From NCBI GenBank assembly GCA_963920635.1, contig OY987303.1, forward strand, positions 42,593,223 through 42,657,222: a stretch of DNA of 64,000 bases, read 5' to 3'. The notes below the pieces were generated by a model. The model was not told where the DNA came from. It did not search any database and saw nothing but the letters and a program-made list of their open reading frames with translations. This DNA comes from Pseudeuparius sepicola. Taxonomy: Eukaryota > Arthropoda > Insecta > Coleoptera > Anthribidae. Of the stretch, positions 54,101-64,000 are shown in pieces. Made by a program: the position numbers and the translations under genes. Position 1 is the stretch's first letter. The number at the start of each line of letters is the position of its first letter.

Positions 54101-54396
54101 CTTGTATCTTGTGCCTTGTACCTAAAGGATAACCCCAATATTTTAGAAATATTTTACTTTTTTGTTTCATTTAGAAGAGAATGTTTTATTTACTTTTACA
54201 AGTACCTGTATTTTTCTTTTCCGATACAAAATATATTTATTTTCAGTTGTATGGTTACTTTGTAAACCTAATTTTTTTAAATTTTTAGTTTTTGTTTCTT
54301 AGAAAATTATTTATTTAATTTTATGTATGCATTTGTATTTTATTTAAAAAGGCTGTTATTCTAGTGTAAGTGATGTTTTATATTTCACTTGTAGTT

Positions 54397-55490
54397 TTTG
54401 CTTTTATTTTTTTATATTTTAAAACATTTTTATTTTAAAGAAAAATTTACCTTGTTCCTTAGTCCCGAAACATGTTACTTATTATAATAAGGCTGATAGT
54501 GGCGTATGCGCATGCCTGTGGTATTTTATTGTCATAAATATATCTTTTTGAGAATACCTATTATTTATTATTGTTATATCTACCTACTTATCAACTACAA
54601 CGTTTTGAAGTCTAGAAGCAGCAACCATTCAACCGAAAAACTCTTGCGAATACTAGATATAAAAATATAGAAGGACGAAGAGAGAGTCAATGCTGTAAGA
54701 TATATTGGAACATGAAGAATCAGTTGCATCAACAAGTAAACGCCTGTATATAGAATTATGCTACTTAATTTAGATAAAAATTTTACAACAATTAATGTGA
54801 AACAGAAAATCATTCCCTTTAAAGCCTGTTTCTCGTTTTCTATAAAATCTCCAGCATTTAATATAGAACAATTCTTGTATACCATTTTAAAATCCTTCTT
54901 AAGTTAGGGTTCAAAATGGCCGCCAAATATTCCCCCGGTCGGACATCTCTTTTACGCGGAATAGGATGCTTCCCAAATGGAATAATTTGTTTTGGATTAT
55001 TACAACCAGTTAGTATATGTATCGATCAAATCTTGAAACTAAATTTTAAACCACATTTTTGGTGCTAGTGACAGTACAATTTAGTATACTCGATATTGTT
55101 ATTTGTTCAAAATGGCCGCTGCTCCAAGATGGCGGATGATCTATTTTCTTTACAACCCCCTTGATATAGCAATGTAGATACGAAATGAAAGGGGTTGACG
55201 AATAGAAAACGATAAGGTGAGTGACCTCACACTAAGTTCAATATGGCGGCTGCCCCAAGATGGCGGGTTACCTACTTCTTCTTAACCTTCTTGAAATAGG
55301 TGTCAAATCGTAGGGTTTTTCAAGCAGAATATCATTCTAATTTCAATATGGCGGAAGCCCCAAGGTGGTAGCTCAAAACACACAGGAAAGAGGCCTTCTA
55401 ATAATGATGCGTTATATATAGTAACAAAAAGCACAAAATAAAATAATAAATAAAAAATCTTTTTAAAAACAAGTTTCTATTTAAGCCATG
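54397..55490. other. Non-coding, with a degenerate ATGGCGG repeat
   Basis: From about 55110 to 55375 three diverged units, each starting CAA(A/T)ATGGC(C/G)G and CCAAGATGGCGG-like, recur at intervals of about 130 and 105 bp. A related single motif lies near 54913. No gene. Confidence 0.5.
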
Positions 55491-55728
55491 TGTTAAAAAT
55501 AATATTGATTATTGTTTAAATTAAATAGTGACCATTGGTTTTTGTAAATAAAATAAAAGAAAACATAAGATAAAATAATACATAGTTACGATAAGTTGAA
55601 GTATAAATAGTTACATAAAAATGAACTGTAGAATACAGATGTAATACCTACCTATTTGAAGATAAAATAAAACTATCAAATAATATAACAACGTATATTT
55701 CCCAATATTAAAATTAAAAACCTGAACA
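55491..55728 (+). repeat. copia 5' LTR
   Basis: 238 bp, very AT-rich, TG...CA ends. Confidence 0.93.
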
Positions 55729-55746
55729 GGTTACGGGCCCAGAAAA
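55729..55746 (+). other. copia primer-binding site
   Basis: GGTTACGGGCCCAG directly after the LTR resembles the copia type that pairs with an internal part of initiator methionine tRNA. Confidence 0.65.
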
Positions 55747-55898
55747 TCCCAGCTGTTCTTTAAAATAAAAAAAAATAAAATAGAAGCTGTCATTAGCAAG
55801 GAAGAAGTCAAAGTCAATTAAAATTAAAAACTAAAATACAAAGGAATAAGTTAAGAAGCCTAGTCAAAAGGAAATAAAATAAAATAAAAACATGGGAA

Positions 55899-58800
55899 GT
55901 GAATATATCAGTGGTGAAATTGAAGAATACTGAAAATTATGAACTATGGAATTTTCAAATAACAATTCTATTTAAATCTGGTGGTTTACTTGAAATAGTA
56001 AATGGTGAAGACAAGTATAATGATACAATGACTCAAGAAAATAAAAACAAATGGTTAAAAAAGGATGCTCAAGCTCAAAGGATTTTAACATCAACGATCG
56101 ACAAAAGGATGTTATTACATGTAATAAATTGCAAAAATGCAAATGAAATGTACATTAAAATTAAAGGGATTTTTCAAAAGGACAACAGCCAACAAAAATG
56201 CAATCTGCTACAAGAGTTTTTTAACTTCAAGTATGAAAGAGGAACCGATGTTTCAACACATATTAGTAAATTAGAGAATTTAAGTTTTCGTCTGAATAAA
56301 ATGGAACAAGACATAAATGAAGACATGTTAATGTCAAAAATTTTAAGTACATTGCCAGAAAGATTTAAAAATTTTAGAACTGCATGGGAATCAACGCCAA
56401 AAACGGAAAGAACAATAACAAACTTAACGTCAAGATTAATTTTTGAAGAAAATATGTATAAAGAAAAAGAAAATGTAGGACAATCTGTAGCTTTTGCAAG
56501 TAATGAAAGAAGATGTTTTAAATGTAATCAACTAGGGCACATATCAAAATTTTGTAAACAGAAGAGAGATGGAATTAAATGTTATAAATGCAATAATTTT
56601 GGCCATCTTACAAGAGATTGTAGAAGAAATCCTAATAATCAAAAAAATACAAGTATATGCAAAATTTGTAAAAAATCAAATCACAATGAATCCAACTGCT
56701 TCTTTAGAAACAAACAAAATAACAATAAAATTGGTAATGATAAAAAGACATCTTTTATGGTAGAACAAAAAGAAGAAAACAATAATGGAAATACCAGTAT
56801 TTTTGTGGTTGATTCTGGTTCGACCTCACATATGGTAAACAATGTAAATTTATTTAAAAATTTTAACTAAAATAAGATAGAAATTGGTATCGCAAAGAAA
56901 AACACAGAAATGGTTGCTGAGGGTGTTGGAAAAATTGAAAATAACAATTGTAAATTAAATGATGTTTTATATGTACCTGAATTGAGCAAGAATTTGTTAT
57001 CTGTTAAAGCAATAACCGAGAAGAATGGGCAAGTTTTATTTGACAAGGAAGAAAAAATAAAAAAAATTAGAAGAAGAAAAGAAAATTATTTGACAGAAGA
57101 AAGTAATAATGACATTGATACATGGCACAGAAGGTTAGGACACATAAGCATTAAAATGTTAAAGAAATTGGTTGAAAATGAGATGGTAAATGGTTTAAAT
57201 TTAACAAAAAGAAGCTGTGAAAATTTTATTCAACCCTGTGAAGTATGTTTAAAAGCAAAGCAAACAAGATTTCCATTTAATAGTGAAAGAACAAGAGCAA
57301 CAAAACCTTTGGAAATTATACATACAGATTTATGTGCCCCAATTGATCCAGAAACTTGGGATAGTAAAAATTATATATTAACAATTCTTGATGACTACAC
57401 ACACTTCGTGGTAGTATACTTATTAAAAAATAAAAATGAAACTGCTGAATACCTGAAAGAATATATTAAAGAAATGGAAAGAAACAAAGGTTATTATGTA
57501 TCAAAAATAAGATGTGATAATGGTAGAGAATATATAAATTAAAATCTTAAAATGTTCTGTAGACAACGTGGTATAATTTTGGATACTACAATTATACATA
57601 CACCACAACTAAATGGAAAAGCAGAAAGATTAAATAGAACACTTCTGGAGAAAGCACGTTCACTAATTTTTGATTCAAACATGTCAAAGAAGTTTTGGGG
57701 TGAAGCAATAAGAGTATCAGCATATATTTTAAATAGATGTCGAACTGAAACAGTAGAGAAGACGCCATATGAAATGTGGAATAATATAAAACCAAATATA
57801 TCAAAAATGCAAATTTTTGGAAATGAAACTTATGCAAAAAGATTAGGTCCATTAAAAAAGTTAGAAGAAAGAAGTGAGAAATATATATTTGTCGGTTACT
57901 GTCCAAATGGTTATAGACTTTGGGATGAAAAGAAGAATGATATAGTGTTAAGAAGAGATGTGATTTTTAAGAAACCAAATAAAATAAAAATAGAAGAGAA
58001 GAAAAATGAAATAAAATTAATGATTGAAGATGAAGAAGAAAATGACAATGGAAGAGAAACAGAGAAGATAAATAAAATAAAATCAGTTGAAGAAGAAAAT
58101 GAAAATGGAAGAGGAACAAAGAAGTCAAATAAAATAAAATCAGTTGAAGAAGAAAATGAGAATGGAAGAGGAACAAAGAAATCAAATAAAATAAAATCAG
58201 TTGAAGAAGAAAATGAAAATGGAAGAGAAACAAAGAAGACAAATAAAATAAAATCGGTTGAAGAAAGTGAAGAAGAAATAAAAGAAATTGAAGATAAAAT
58301 AAAATCAACACAAGAAATTGAAAAAATTGAAGAACAAGAAGATAAAAATATGGAAGAAAAGCAAAGTTTAAGACAAGGTAGTAGAGAAGATAAAAATATA
58401 GAAAAAAAGCAAAGATTAAGACAAGGTAGTAGAGAAGGTAGACAAGGAAGAAAGATAATACAACCAAAAAGGTATGATGATTATGTTTTATTAACGTATG
58501 AGCAAGCAATAAATGGTGAAGAAAGTATGAAATGGAAAGAAGCTATAGAAGAAGAGAAGAAGCCAATATATGTCGATGATGGATTAATTGTTGGAGAAAA
58601 TAACGAAGAAATTAATGATTTGCTGAAAAATATGGAAAAGGAATTTAAAGTAACAGAATATAATGAAGTAGATAAATTTCTAGATAATATTTTGATTAAA
58701 TTTGGAATGGAGAATGCAAAAGAAGCAACGACGCCCATGATGCCATTGGTACAAAAGTCAAACGACATTTCATTGGTACAAAAGTCAAATGACATTTCAG

Positions 58801-59495
58801 ATGTACTAAAGTCAAGTGACATTTCAAGTTATCAATATCCATACAGAGAAATAATTGGAAGTCTTTTATATATTTCAAACAAAACTAGACCAGATATAGT
58901 ATTTGCAGTAAGTTATGGAAGTCGTAAAATGGAAAATTTTTCAAAATTGGATGTTATCAACATGAAAAGAGTTATGAGATACTTAAAATCGACAAAGAAC
59001 AATGGAATTATATATGAGAAAGATAATACGAATTTGGAATTAATTGGATATTGTGATGCTGATTTTGCAGGTGATATAGAAACAAGAAAAAGCACATCAG
59101 GATATATAATATTTTTGAATAATGGTCCAATTTGTTGGAGTTCAAGAAAACAACAAATAGTTGCATTGTCTACGACAGAAGCTGAGTATATAGCAGCTGC
59201 AGATTGTGTGAAGGAACTTTTATATTTGAAAACTTTACTGGAAGAAATCGTACAACAAGAAGTAATAGTTAAATTAAAAATGGACAATCAAAGCGCAATG
59301 AAATTGATAAAAAATGGTCAATTTAACAGAAGAAGTAAACATATTGATGTAAGATTTCATTTTATTAATGAAAAAGTTAAAGAAGGCTTAATCAAAATCG
59401 AGTACTTACCAACAGAAGAAATGACGGCAGATATTTTAACGAAACCTTTGTGTAACATAAAATTTTTGAAACATAAGAATGTTATTGTAAAATAA
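55899..59495 (+). pseudogene. copia gag-pol, RT core deleted
   Basis: One frame with stops at 56868-56870 and 57540-57542. Gag: NTENYELWNFQI, then CCHC knuckles CFKCNQLGHISKFC and CYKCNNFGHLTRDC and a third Cys-rich motif. Protease VVDSGSTSHM. Integrase: HRRLGHIS...CEVC finger, HTDLCAPI, RCDNGREY and the Glu-containing HTPQLNGKAERLN. After a Lys/Glu linker, the RT reads KWKEAIEEEKK and then at once IYVDDGLIVGE, so the fingers and palm are missing but the YVDD box stays. A second gap follows VDKFLDN. RNase H: CDADFAGD, STTEAEY, DNQSAMKL. The ATG at 55892 is in another frame, implying a small indel at the start. Confidence 0.92.
58030..58270 (+). repeat. 57-bp tandem repeat in copia pol linker (4 copies)
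   Basis: Four in-frame copies encode NKIKSVEEENENGRGTKKS-like 19-residue units. Two shorter repeat sets follow downstream: DKN.E.KQ.LRQGSRE twice (58345-58440) and a nine-residue unit LVQKSNDIS about three times (58744-58825). Confidence 0.85.
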
Positions 59496-59524
59496 TTTAA
59501 ATAATAATCAATATTAAGACAAGG

Positions 59525-59763
59525 TGTTAAAAATAATATTGATTATTGTTTAAATTAAATAGTGACCATTGGTTTTTTGTAAATTAAATAAAAGAAAACA
59601 TAAGATAAAATAATACATAGTTACGATAAGTTGAAGTATAAATAGTTACATAAAAATGAACTGTAGAATACAGATGTAATACCTACCTATTTGAAGATAA
59701 AATAAAACTATCTAATAATATAACAACGTATATTTCCCAATATTAAAATTAAAAACCTGAACA
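59525..59763 (+). repeat. copia 3' LTR
   Basis: 239 bp, preceded by a purine run (AAGACAAGG) serving as polypurine tract. Confidence 0.93.
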
Positions 59764-59768
59764 CCATG

Positions 59769-60113
59769 TATTAGTAAAACGAATAAAATAAGTTACTATC
59801 TTTATCGTTGAAAATGATTTTTAATATATTTTACGTTGAATTATTTGTTTTAAAAACTTATGGCACGAAATGTTCATAAAGTAAGTAGTACCGATTAATT
59901 TCATTGGATAGTGATTTGGTTTATAAACAGGTATTTGCAGGAGTACCTATGCATTTTCTTTACAATTCGCGCGACAAGTAGATAGTAAATAGTAAATAGA
60001 TAGTAATTTATTCTATGTTTTAGTACATGACTTAAATAAAAGCTTGTTTTTAAAAAGGGTTTTAACTATTATTTTATTGATATTAATTTATTCTATGGAT
60101 AACTTGATCAAAA
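59769..60113. other. Spacer, nothing recognised
   Basis: AT-rich, with a short TAGATAGTAAATAG direct repeat near 59980-60005. Confidence 0.35.
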
Positions 60114-60985
60114 GGATGTAAGATTAGCGAGTGTAAATGTAATAATTACAAGAAAAGGTAATAATGGGCAAACACTCAAAGTTAACAAAAAGAAAAAACT
60201 AGTAACCGCATACACGTGTTTCATGCTATTTGGCAATCATCAGTACGGTGTAACATTAACCAAATCTTGATAGGCATGATTTGGGAAGCAACAAATGAAG
60301 TCCAGGCAGGAGCCAACAGCAAATATAGGGGATGTGCTGACTGAAGCTGCAAATGTGCTGTTGGCTCCTGCCTGGACTTCATTTGTTGCTTCCCAAATCA
60401 TGCCTATCTTTTGATTTGGTTAATGTTACACCGTACTGATGATTGCCAAATAGCATGAAACACGCGTGTATGCGGTTACTAGTTTTTTTCTTTTTGTTAA
60501 CTTTGAGTGTTTGCCCATTATCACCTTTTCTTGTAATTAATTCATTTACACTCGCTACTCTTACATCCTTATTGTCATTGTATCTTGGGTTATGAAGATT
60601 TCCAAGCAGGTCGCTTTAGCAGCCTCCGTGGCGATGTTAGTACAAGCCCCAAAATAGGGGATGTGCTGATTGAAGCTGCAAATGTGCTGTTGGCTCCTGC
60701 CTGGACTTCATTTGTTGCTTCCCAAATCATGCCTATCTTTTGATTTGGTTAATGTTACACCGCACTGATGATTGCCAAATAGCATGAAACACGTGTATGC
60801 GGTTACTAGTTTTTCTTTTTGTTAACTTTGAGTGTTTGCCGCAAATGGCAACGAAGACAAAATAATAGTAATTGCCCCCCTCCCCCGGACAAGCATGTGG
60901 TTGCTTCTGGGGTACTCCTAGTTTGGAGTATTGTGAGGGTGAGAATTATGATTATTATTATATTATCACCTTTTCTTGTAATGAT
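60114..60985. repeat. Long hairpin (~215-bp arms) plus a third direct copy
   Basis: Arms 60114-60326 and 60354-60567 are inverted copies (GGATGTAAGA... to CAGGAGCCAACAGC). A third copy in right-arm orientation starts near 60654, runs to 60840, is interrupted, and ends at about 60985. Non-coding. Confidence 0.85.
60841..60962 (-). repeat. ~120-bp dispersed repeat inserted in the third copy
   Basis: It interrupts TTTGCC / ATTATCACCTTTTC, which is continuous in the copy at 60517-60535. The insert is the reverse complement of 38965-39090. Confidence 0.78.
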
Positions 60986-61627
60986 AACTTGATCTTTACA
61001 AATACACGTATAGACAAAATTTAATTTTTAAGTTTATCAGCAGAATTATTATGTATCATGCCCTACTTTTCAATGAAATTTGGTACAGAATTATTTTTGG
61101 AAACACAGAATACAATAATAGCGCACTACAGTTCTAACAGAAAATATCGCTATATCTGGATTTGATGAGAATTTTCGTTAAGGAAAAATTGCAAAGTGGG
61201 AGTTAATGTTTGCAGTTAGTAACAACTTGCTACAAATTGAAATTTTCTAAGGACTCAAATTTTAAAAAATCGGAATGTCCATAAAAATTAATTATTTCAT
61301 GGAAGTGTCTTAATTTCAAATGGGCCACCTTCTATATACATAGTTCTGATCATTTTGCCAACAACGGGAGGGATGCATAAGAATCTGCTAAATTTTTTTA
61401 TTAATTTAGAATAGGGAGGATCACAAATAGTGGTTTATGGTACAAGGCCGAAAAGTCGAGGCTGGCGAACCACATAATATAAGTAGAAAAACTACCTTTC
61501 GGCCGTGTCTCATACAATATTTTTTTTGTTCTAATGTAATTATATACATTTAAAAAAGTAGAAAATTTAAACCAGAAATAATAGCTACTGTCATAAAAGT
61601 TCGCTATTAATTCTATAATAGTCGGCC
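60986..61627. other. Spacer, nothing recognised
   Basis: AT-rich; no coding motif or paired repeat is seen. Confidence 0.3.
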
Positions 61628-61985
61628 ATGGAACAGAAAACTATTGATCTGTCAATGAGCGAAAAATCAAAAGAAGTGTACGAAATAACTTACCAGAGAT
61701 TCAAAACATAGTTGGCATTGGCAGAAAGCGACAAAAAAGTAATTTCAGAGAATGTCTTGCTTGCTAACATGGATAAACTCTCCGAAACAACTTTATATAG
61801 TCCCCTTATTCAATGATAAATTCGATGTTAAAAATTAAGAAACATATCGACGTTTCTAAGTTTATAAAGTTGGGAGCTTTTTCAAACAAAAAATGTAAAA
61901 CGTTAACACAAGAAGAGTTAAAACAATTTTTGGCAGAAGCTCCAAACAATACATATTTACTAGAAAAAGTTATATTTTCTATTTA
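61628..61985 (+). pseudogene. Tyrosine-recombinase N-terminal fragment (Crypton-like)
   Basis: An ATG at 61628 opens a frame reading MEQKTIDLSMSEKSKEVYEI, then a TAG inside RFKT.LALAESD, then ISENVLLANMDKLSE. Further on, in other frames, it shows NSMLKIKKHIDVSKF and LTQEELKQFLAEAPN. This is the helical SAM-like core-binding part of phage-integrase-type recombinases seen in many arthropod genomes, followed by the usual lead-in to the catalytic domain. The catalytic R-H-R-Y part is not present: the fragment is cut at the TTAA MITE. Crypton-like origin is inference. Confidence 0.6.
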
Positions 61986-61986
61986 A

Positions 61987-62326
61987 TGTCGATATTTGGA
62001 CGAAAATTGATACTTGTTTTTTTTAATGAATTTTTGTCCAAATTTTCCATTGTATATTATAGGTATAGCAGGTGCCTGTCGATGCCGAGATTGCATTCTT
62101 AAAAATCTCACAAATAGAAGATATTATTTAGAAACAGCTCCTTTAATGAAAATTACATATAACAAAAAAATAGACCATGCTCATTTACTGTAACGGGGGA
62201 ATATTTACAATATTATAAGATATATGCTTTCTTGCGATCAAAAAATTTCGATGAAATGTCGAAATGTCGAAATGTCGATATTTTGATGATTGAGCTTTTA
62301 AACCAATTTTCGTCCAAATATCGACA
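61987..62326. mobile_element. 340-bp MITE, TTAA duplication
   Basis: TIRs TGTCGATATTTGGACGAAAA and mirror are flanked by TTAA (61983-61986, 62327-62330), fitting piggyBac- or Kolobok-type insertion. AATGTCGA repeats near 62252-62275. Non-coding. Confidence 0.85.
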
Positions 62327-62330
62327 TTAA

Positions 62331-63638
62331 TTTAAAAATTATTTAGAATAAACCAAAATAAAAACACCCTGTAACTCAAAAATGAAGGCCTTGCGGACCC
62401 ATATTCATAATATTATGAACTTTTTATCTTAAAAATAAAGTCGCCCTATGAAATATCGGACACTTACTAAAAACAAAACTTTTATGTCCAAAACTTCAGG
62501 AATCTATAGAAAACGACAAAATAAGTAGATTTTTCTAATAAACATATATCGTATTTCAAGTGAAAATACAGCCCTCGATTTATAAAGCCTGAATGAGCCA
62601 ATAATCCTTCAAAATTCCTAAAATTTCACTATTACATGAAAGGTTTAGATACTCTGCAAATGTAGGAACAATAAATCAGTGCTTTTTTTACTAGAATTTT
62701 TAAGGGTATGAAGTGATTATCGAAGGCGAAACCCAAAATAAACTGTTCACCTCGAAATCCAAAAGTCGCAGAGGCATCAATTACTAGTATGCAACCAACT
62801 ATACACTCCTAATTTTATTTAGTTAAAAACGCATGTAACGGATACAGAATAATAATATGATTATACAAAATAGATGCGTATAAAAATATTTGATACATGA
62901 ATATACAGTGTGTTTCACTTTAAGTCGAGACAATTCATTATTTTTTACTGGTTGACTGAGTTTCAAAAACTTTTTTTTAAAATATAGTGCTCCGACTGAT
63001 CTACATTTGGCACTAATTTTTTTCAGATTTGTCTTTTCTATGACCTACTACGACCAAAATTATACCCCCAAAAACTGCAAAAGTACATTAGGCATTTTTA
63101 GGAAAAATGAATAGCACAGTCGTATTGACTATACCCGAAAACCCCACATATCAAGTTTCGCGGTCATAACTTATACAGGCCGTTCACAAAATAGCTTCAA
63201 ACATAGCAAAAATACGGTTTTTCGGAGTACCTACACTGTACAAACCCCGAGACATATTTTAAAATTATTTCTTTGCAGTTTGATTAGGGCTCACATCATT
63301 TATCAATTCCCACGATTTCATGGCCCTGCTTTACACAGGGAGTTCGCATTAAAAATACAAAAATCGAAAAAATCGATTTTTCTCTTGGTGTTTTTTTACA
63401 TTTTTTCTGCAATTTTAACTTACGCCTATTAAAAAACATAAACAATATTAAATTTTAGAAAGTATTTTCAATAAAGAGCACCCTGGATACGTAGATACAA
63501 TATAACCAAATTATAGCCACAGCCTGCAGCGTGTAACCCACAGAGAAAAGGGGTAACAGGCCTAGGTGAGAGTAGCTCAAGAAGTCGTCAAAATGACGTT
63601 ATTAATAAGAAATTATTAAAAATTGAGCAGCTACTCAC
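62331..63638. other. Non-coding, old mariner-like tips
   Basis: ACACCCTGTAACTCAAAAATG near 62362 and ATACAGTGTGTTTCAC near 62903 look like terminal sequences of mariner-type elements, but I could not pair them with confidence. From 63500 on, sequence becomes less AT-rich toward the putative exon. Confidence 0.4.
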
Positions 63639-63731
63639 CCAGACTGTGTTTCCAGGGGTCCTCTCTGTGGTTCACCTGCAGCAGGTTGCTGTGGAACTCG
63701 AAAAATGCGAGGAAATCATCCACTCCCACAG
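63639..63731 (-). CDS. Possible internal exon of a host gene
   Basis: On the minus strand a 31-codon frame reads VGVDDFLAFFEFHSNLLQ and NHREDPWKHSLG up to a strong donor (G|GTGAGT, intron starting at 63638). The 5' limit is set by an in-frame stop; the nearest acceptor AG gives 63731 but lacks a good pyrimidine tract. The composition looks like real protein. I do not recognise the family. Confidence 0.4.
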
Positions 63732-64000
63732 CTCAATGCCACGTGCTCGCAAGACACATGTAAAAAACAGAAAACCTGAATTAGCACAACGAAAATAAAG
63801 GCACACGCTATACAAAACCATTTAAGCCGTCCGACCATAAAGTGGGAAACTAGGCTTTGAATGAGATTTTCACATGGAAATTTCCGAGACAGGGAATCCA
63901 AAGCCAAGTTTCACCTGACGCGAGTTTTACCAGGAGTGTTCGAAAGGGAAGTGCCGCGATTCTTGTCGCCGGCCTATTTATAACCTTTTTCTGCAAGGAT
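63732..64000. other. Right edge, upstream of the possible exon
   Basis: Moderate G+C. A minus-strand frame (63716-63907) with a hydrophobic stretch overlaps in another frame and has no support beyond its length. Confidence 0.3.

Larger units (their letters stand above)
52833..54396 (+). repeat. Tandem duplication, unit ~780-785 bp
   Basis: 52833-53612 and 53613-54396 are nearly identical. The main differences are the length of a C-run (about 53042 versus 53822) and a few substitutions. Each unit contains the same hAT fragment already interrupted by the same MITE. Confidence 0.93.
55491..59763 (+). mobile_element. Ty1/copia LTR retrotransposon, TSD CCATG
   Basis: LTRs 55491-55728 and 59525-59763 start TGTTAAAAATAATATTG and end CCTGAACA, differing at about three sites. 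CCATG flanks both sides (55486-55490, 59764-59768). Gene order gag, protease, integrase, RT remnant, RNase H is that of copia. Length 4.27 kb, reduced by loss of the RT core. A young but defective insertion. Confidence 0.95.

Noticed and set aside
57967..58509. Long minus-strand Leu/Phe-rich open frame
   Set aside because: It is the antisense of the Lys/Glu repeat linker of copia pol.
63716..63907. Minus-strand frame with a possible membrane segment
   Set aside because: It overlaps the better-supported exon frame and ends in it; the hydrophobic run alone is not enough.

Overview
The window reads as a stretch of a large, AT-rich, transposon-laden arthropod genome, most likely an insect. The grounds are the mix of BEL/Pao and Ty1/copia LTR elements, Tc1/mariner and hAT relatives, many nested TIR elements with TA, TTAA, 5-bp and 8-bp target duplications, short introns, and frequent TAGGTACCTA-type microsatellites. 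I cannot name the species. No operons, no CRISPR array and no complete tRNA or rRNA gene are visible. Almost all coding sequence belongs to mobile elements and most of it is broken.

Left third (1-16 kb): layered small DNA transposons. A Tc1/mariner-type element (2852-5070) carries a TTAA-flanked MITE inside its transposase, and its right tip is replaced by a perfect palindrome with a tRNA T-arm-like sequence. One MITE (6437-6645) sits inside another. A 1.65-kb TIR element (8557-10203) contains a second mariner-type MITE, which contains a further hairpin. A CpG-rich block at 11.93-12.42 kb may be a host promoter or first exon.

Centre (16.06-37.76 kb): a BEL/Pao retrotransposon with 183-bp LTRs has been split in its gag-pol region by a 16,721-bp foldback transposon (17575-34295) flanked by the 9-bp duplication TTTTAGTTT. 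Each arm of this foldback element has a ~295-bp tip and an array of ~144-bp repeats, about 28 units on the left and 17 on the right. The core carries a damaged coding region of about 4.65 kb: a Ser-rich, internally repeated N-terminal part; a Mutator-like DDE transposase (D165, D237, CxxH, E449 of its open frame); a YqaJ-type nuclease; a Ulp1/C48-type cysteine protease; and a PHD finger. This is the most interesting object in the window. It resembles the foldback/NOF branch of Mutator-like elements but is unusually large and rich in enzymes.

37.8-49 kb: a probable host gene on the minus strand (exons 48806-48685, 48631-48467 and 41788-41524). It encodes a 183-residue protein resembling the DUF4485 family. 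Its second intron (6.7 kb) holds a 5.6-kb TIR element that ends 45 bp from the splice donor.

Right third (49-64 kb): a tandemly duplicated hAT transposase fragment that was already interrupted by a hAT-type MITE; a young Ty1/copia element (55491-59763, duplication CCATG) whose reverse-transcriptase core is deleted; a 215-bp-arm hairpin with an extra direct copy; a tyrosine-recombinase fragment followed by a TTAA MITE; and a possible host exon at the right edge. Family names come from motif recognition only. No database search was possible.
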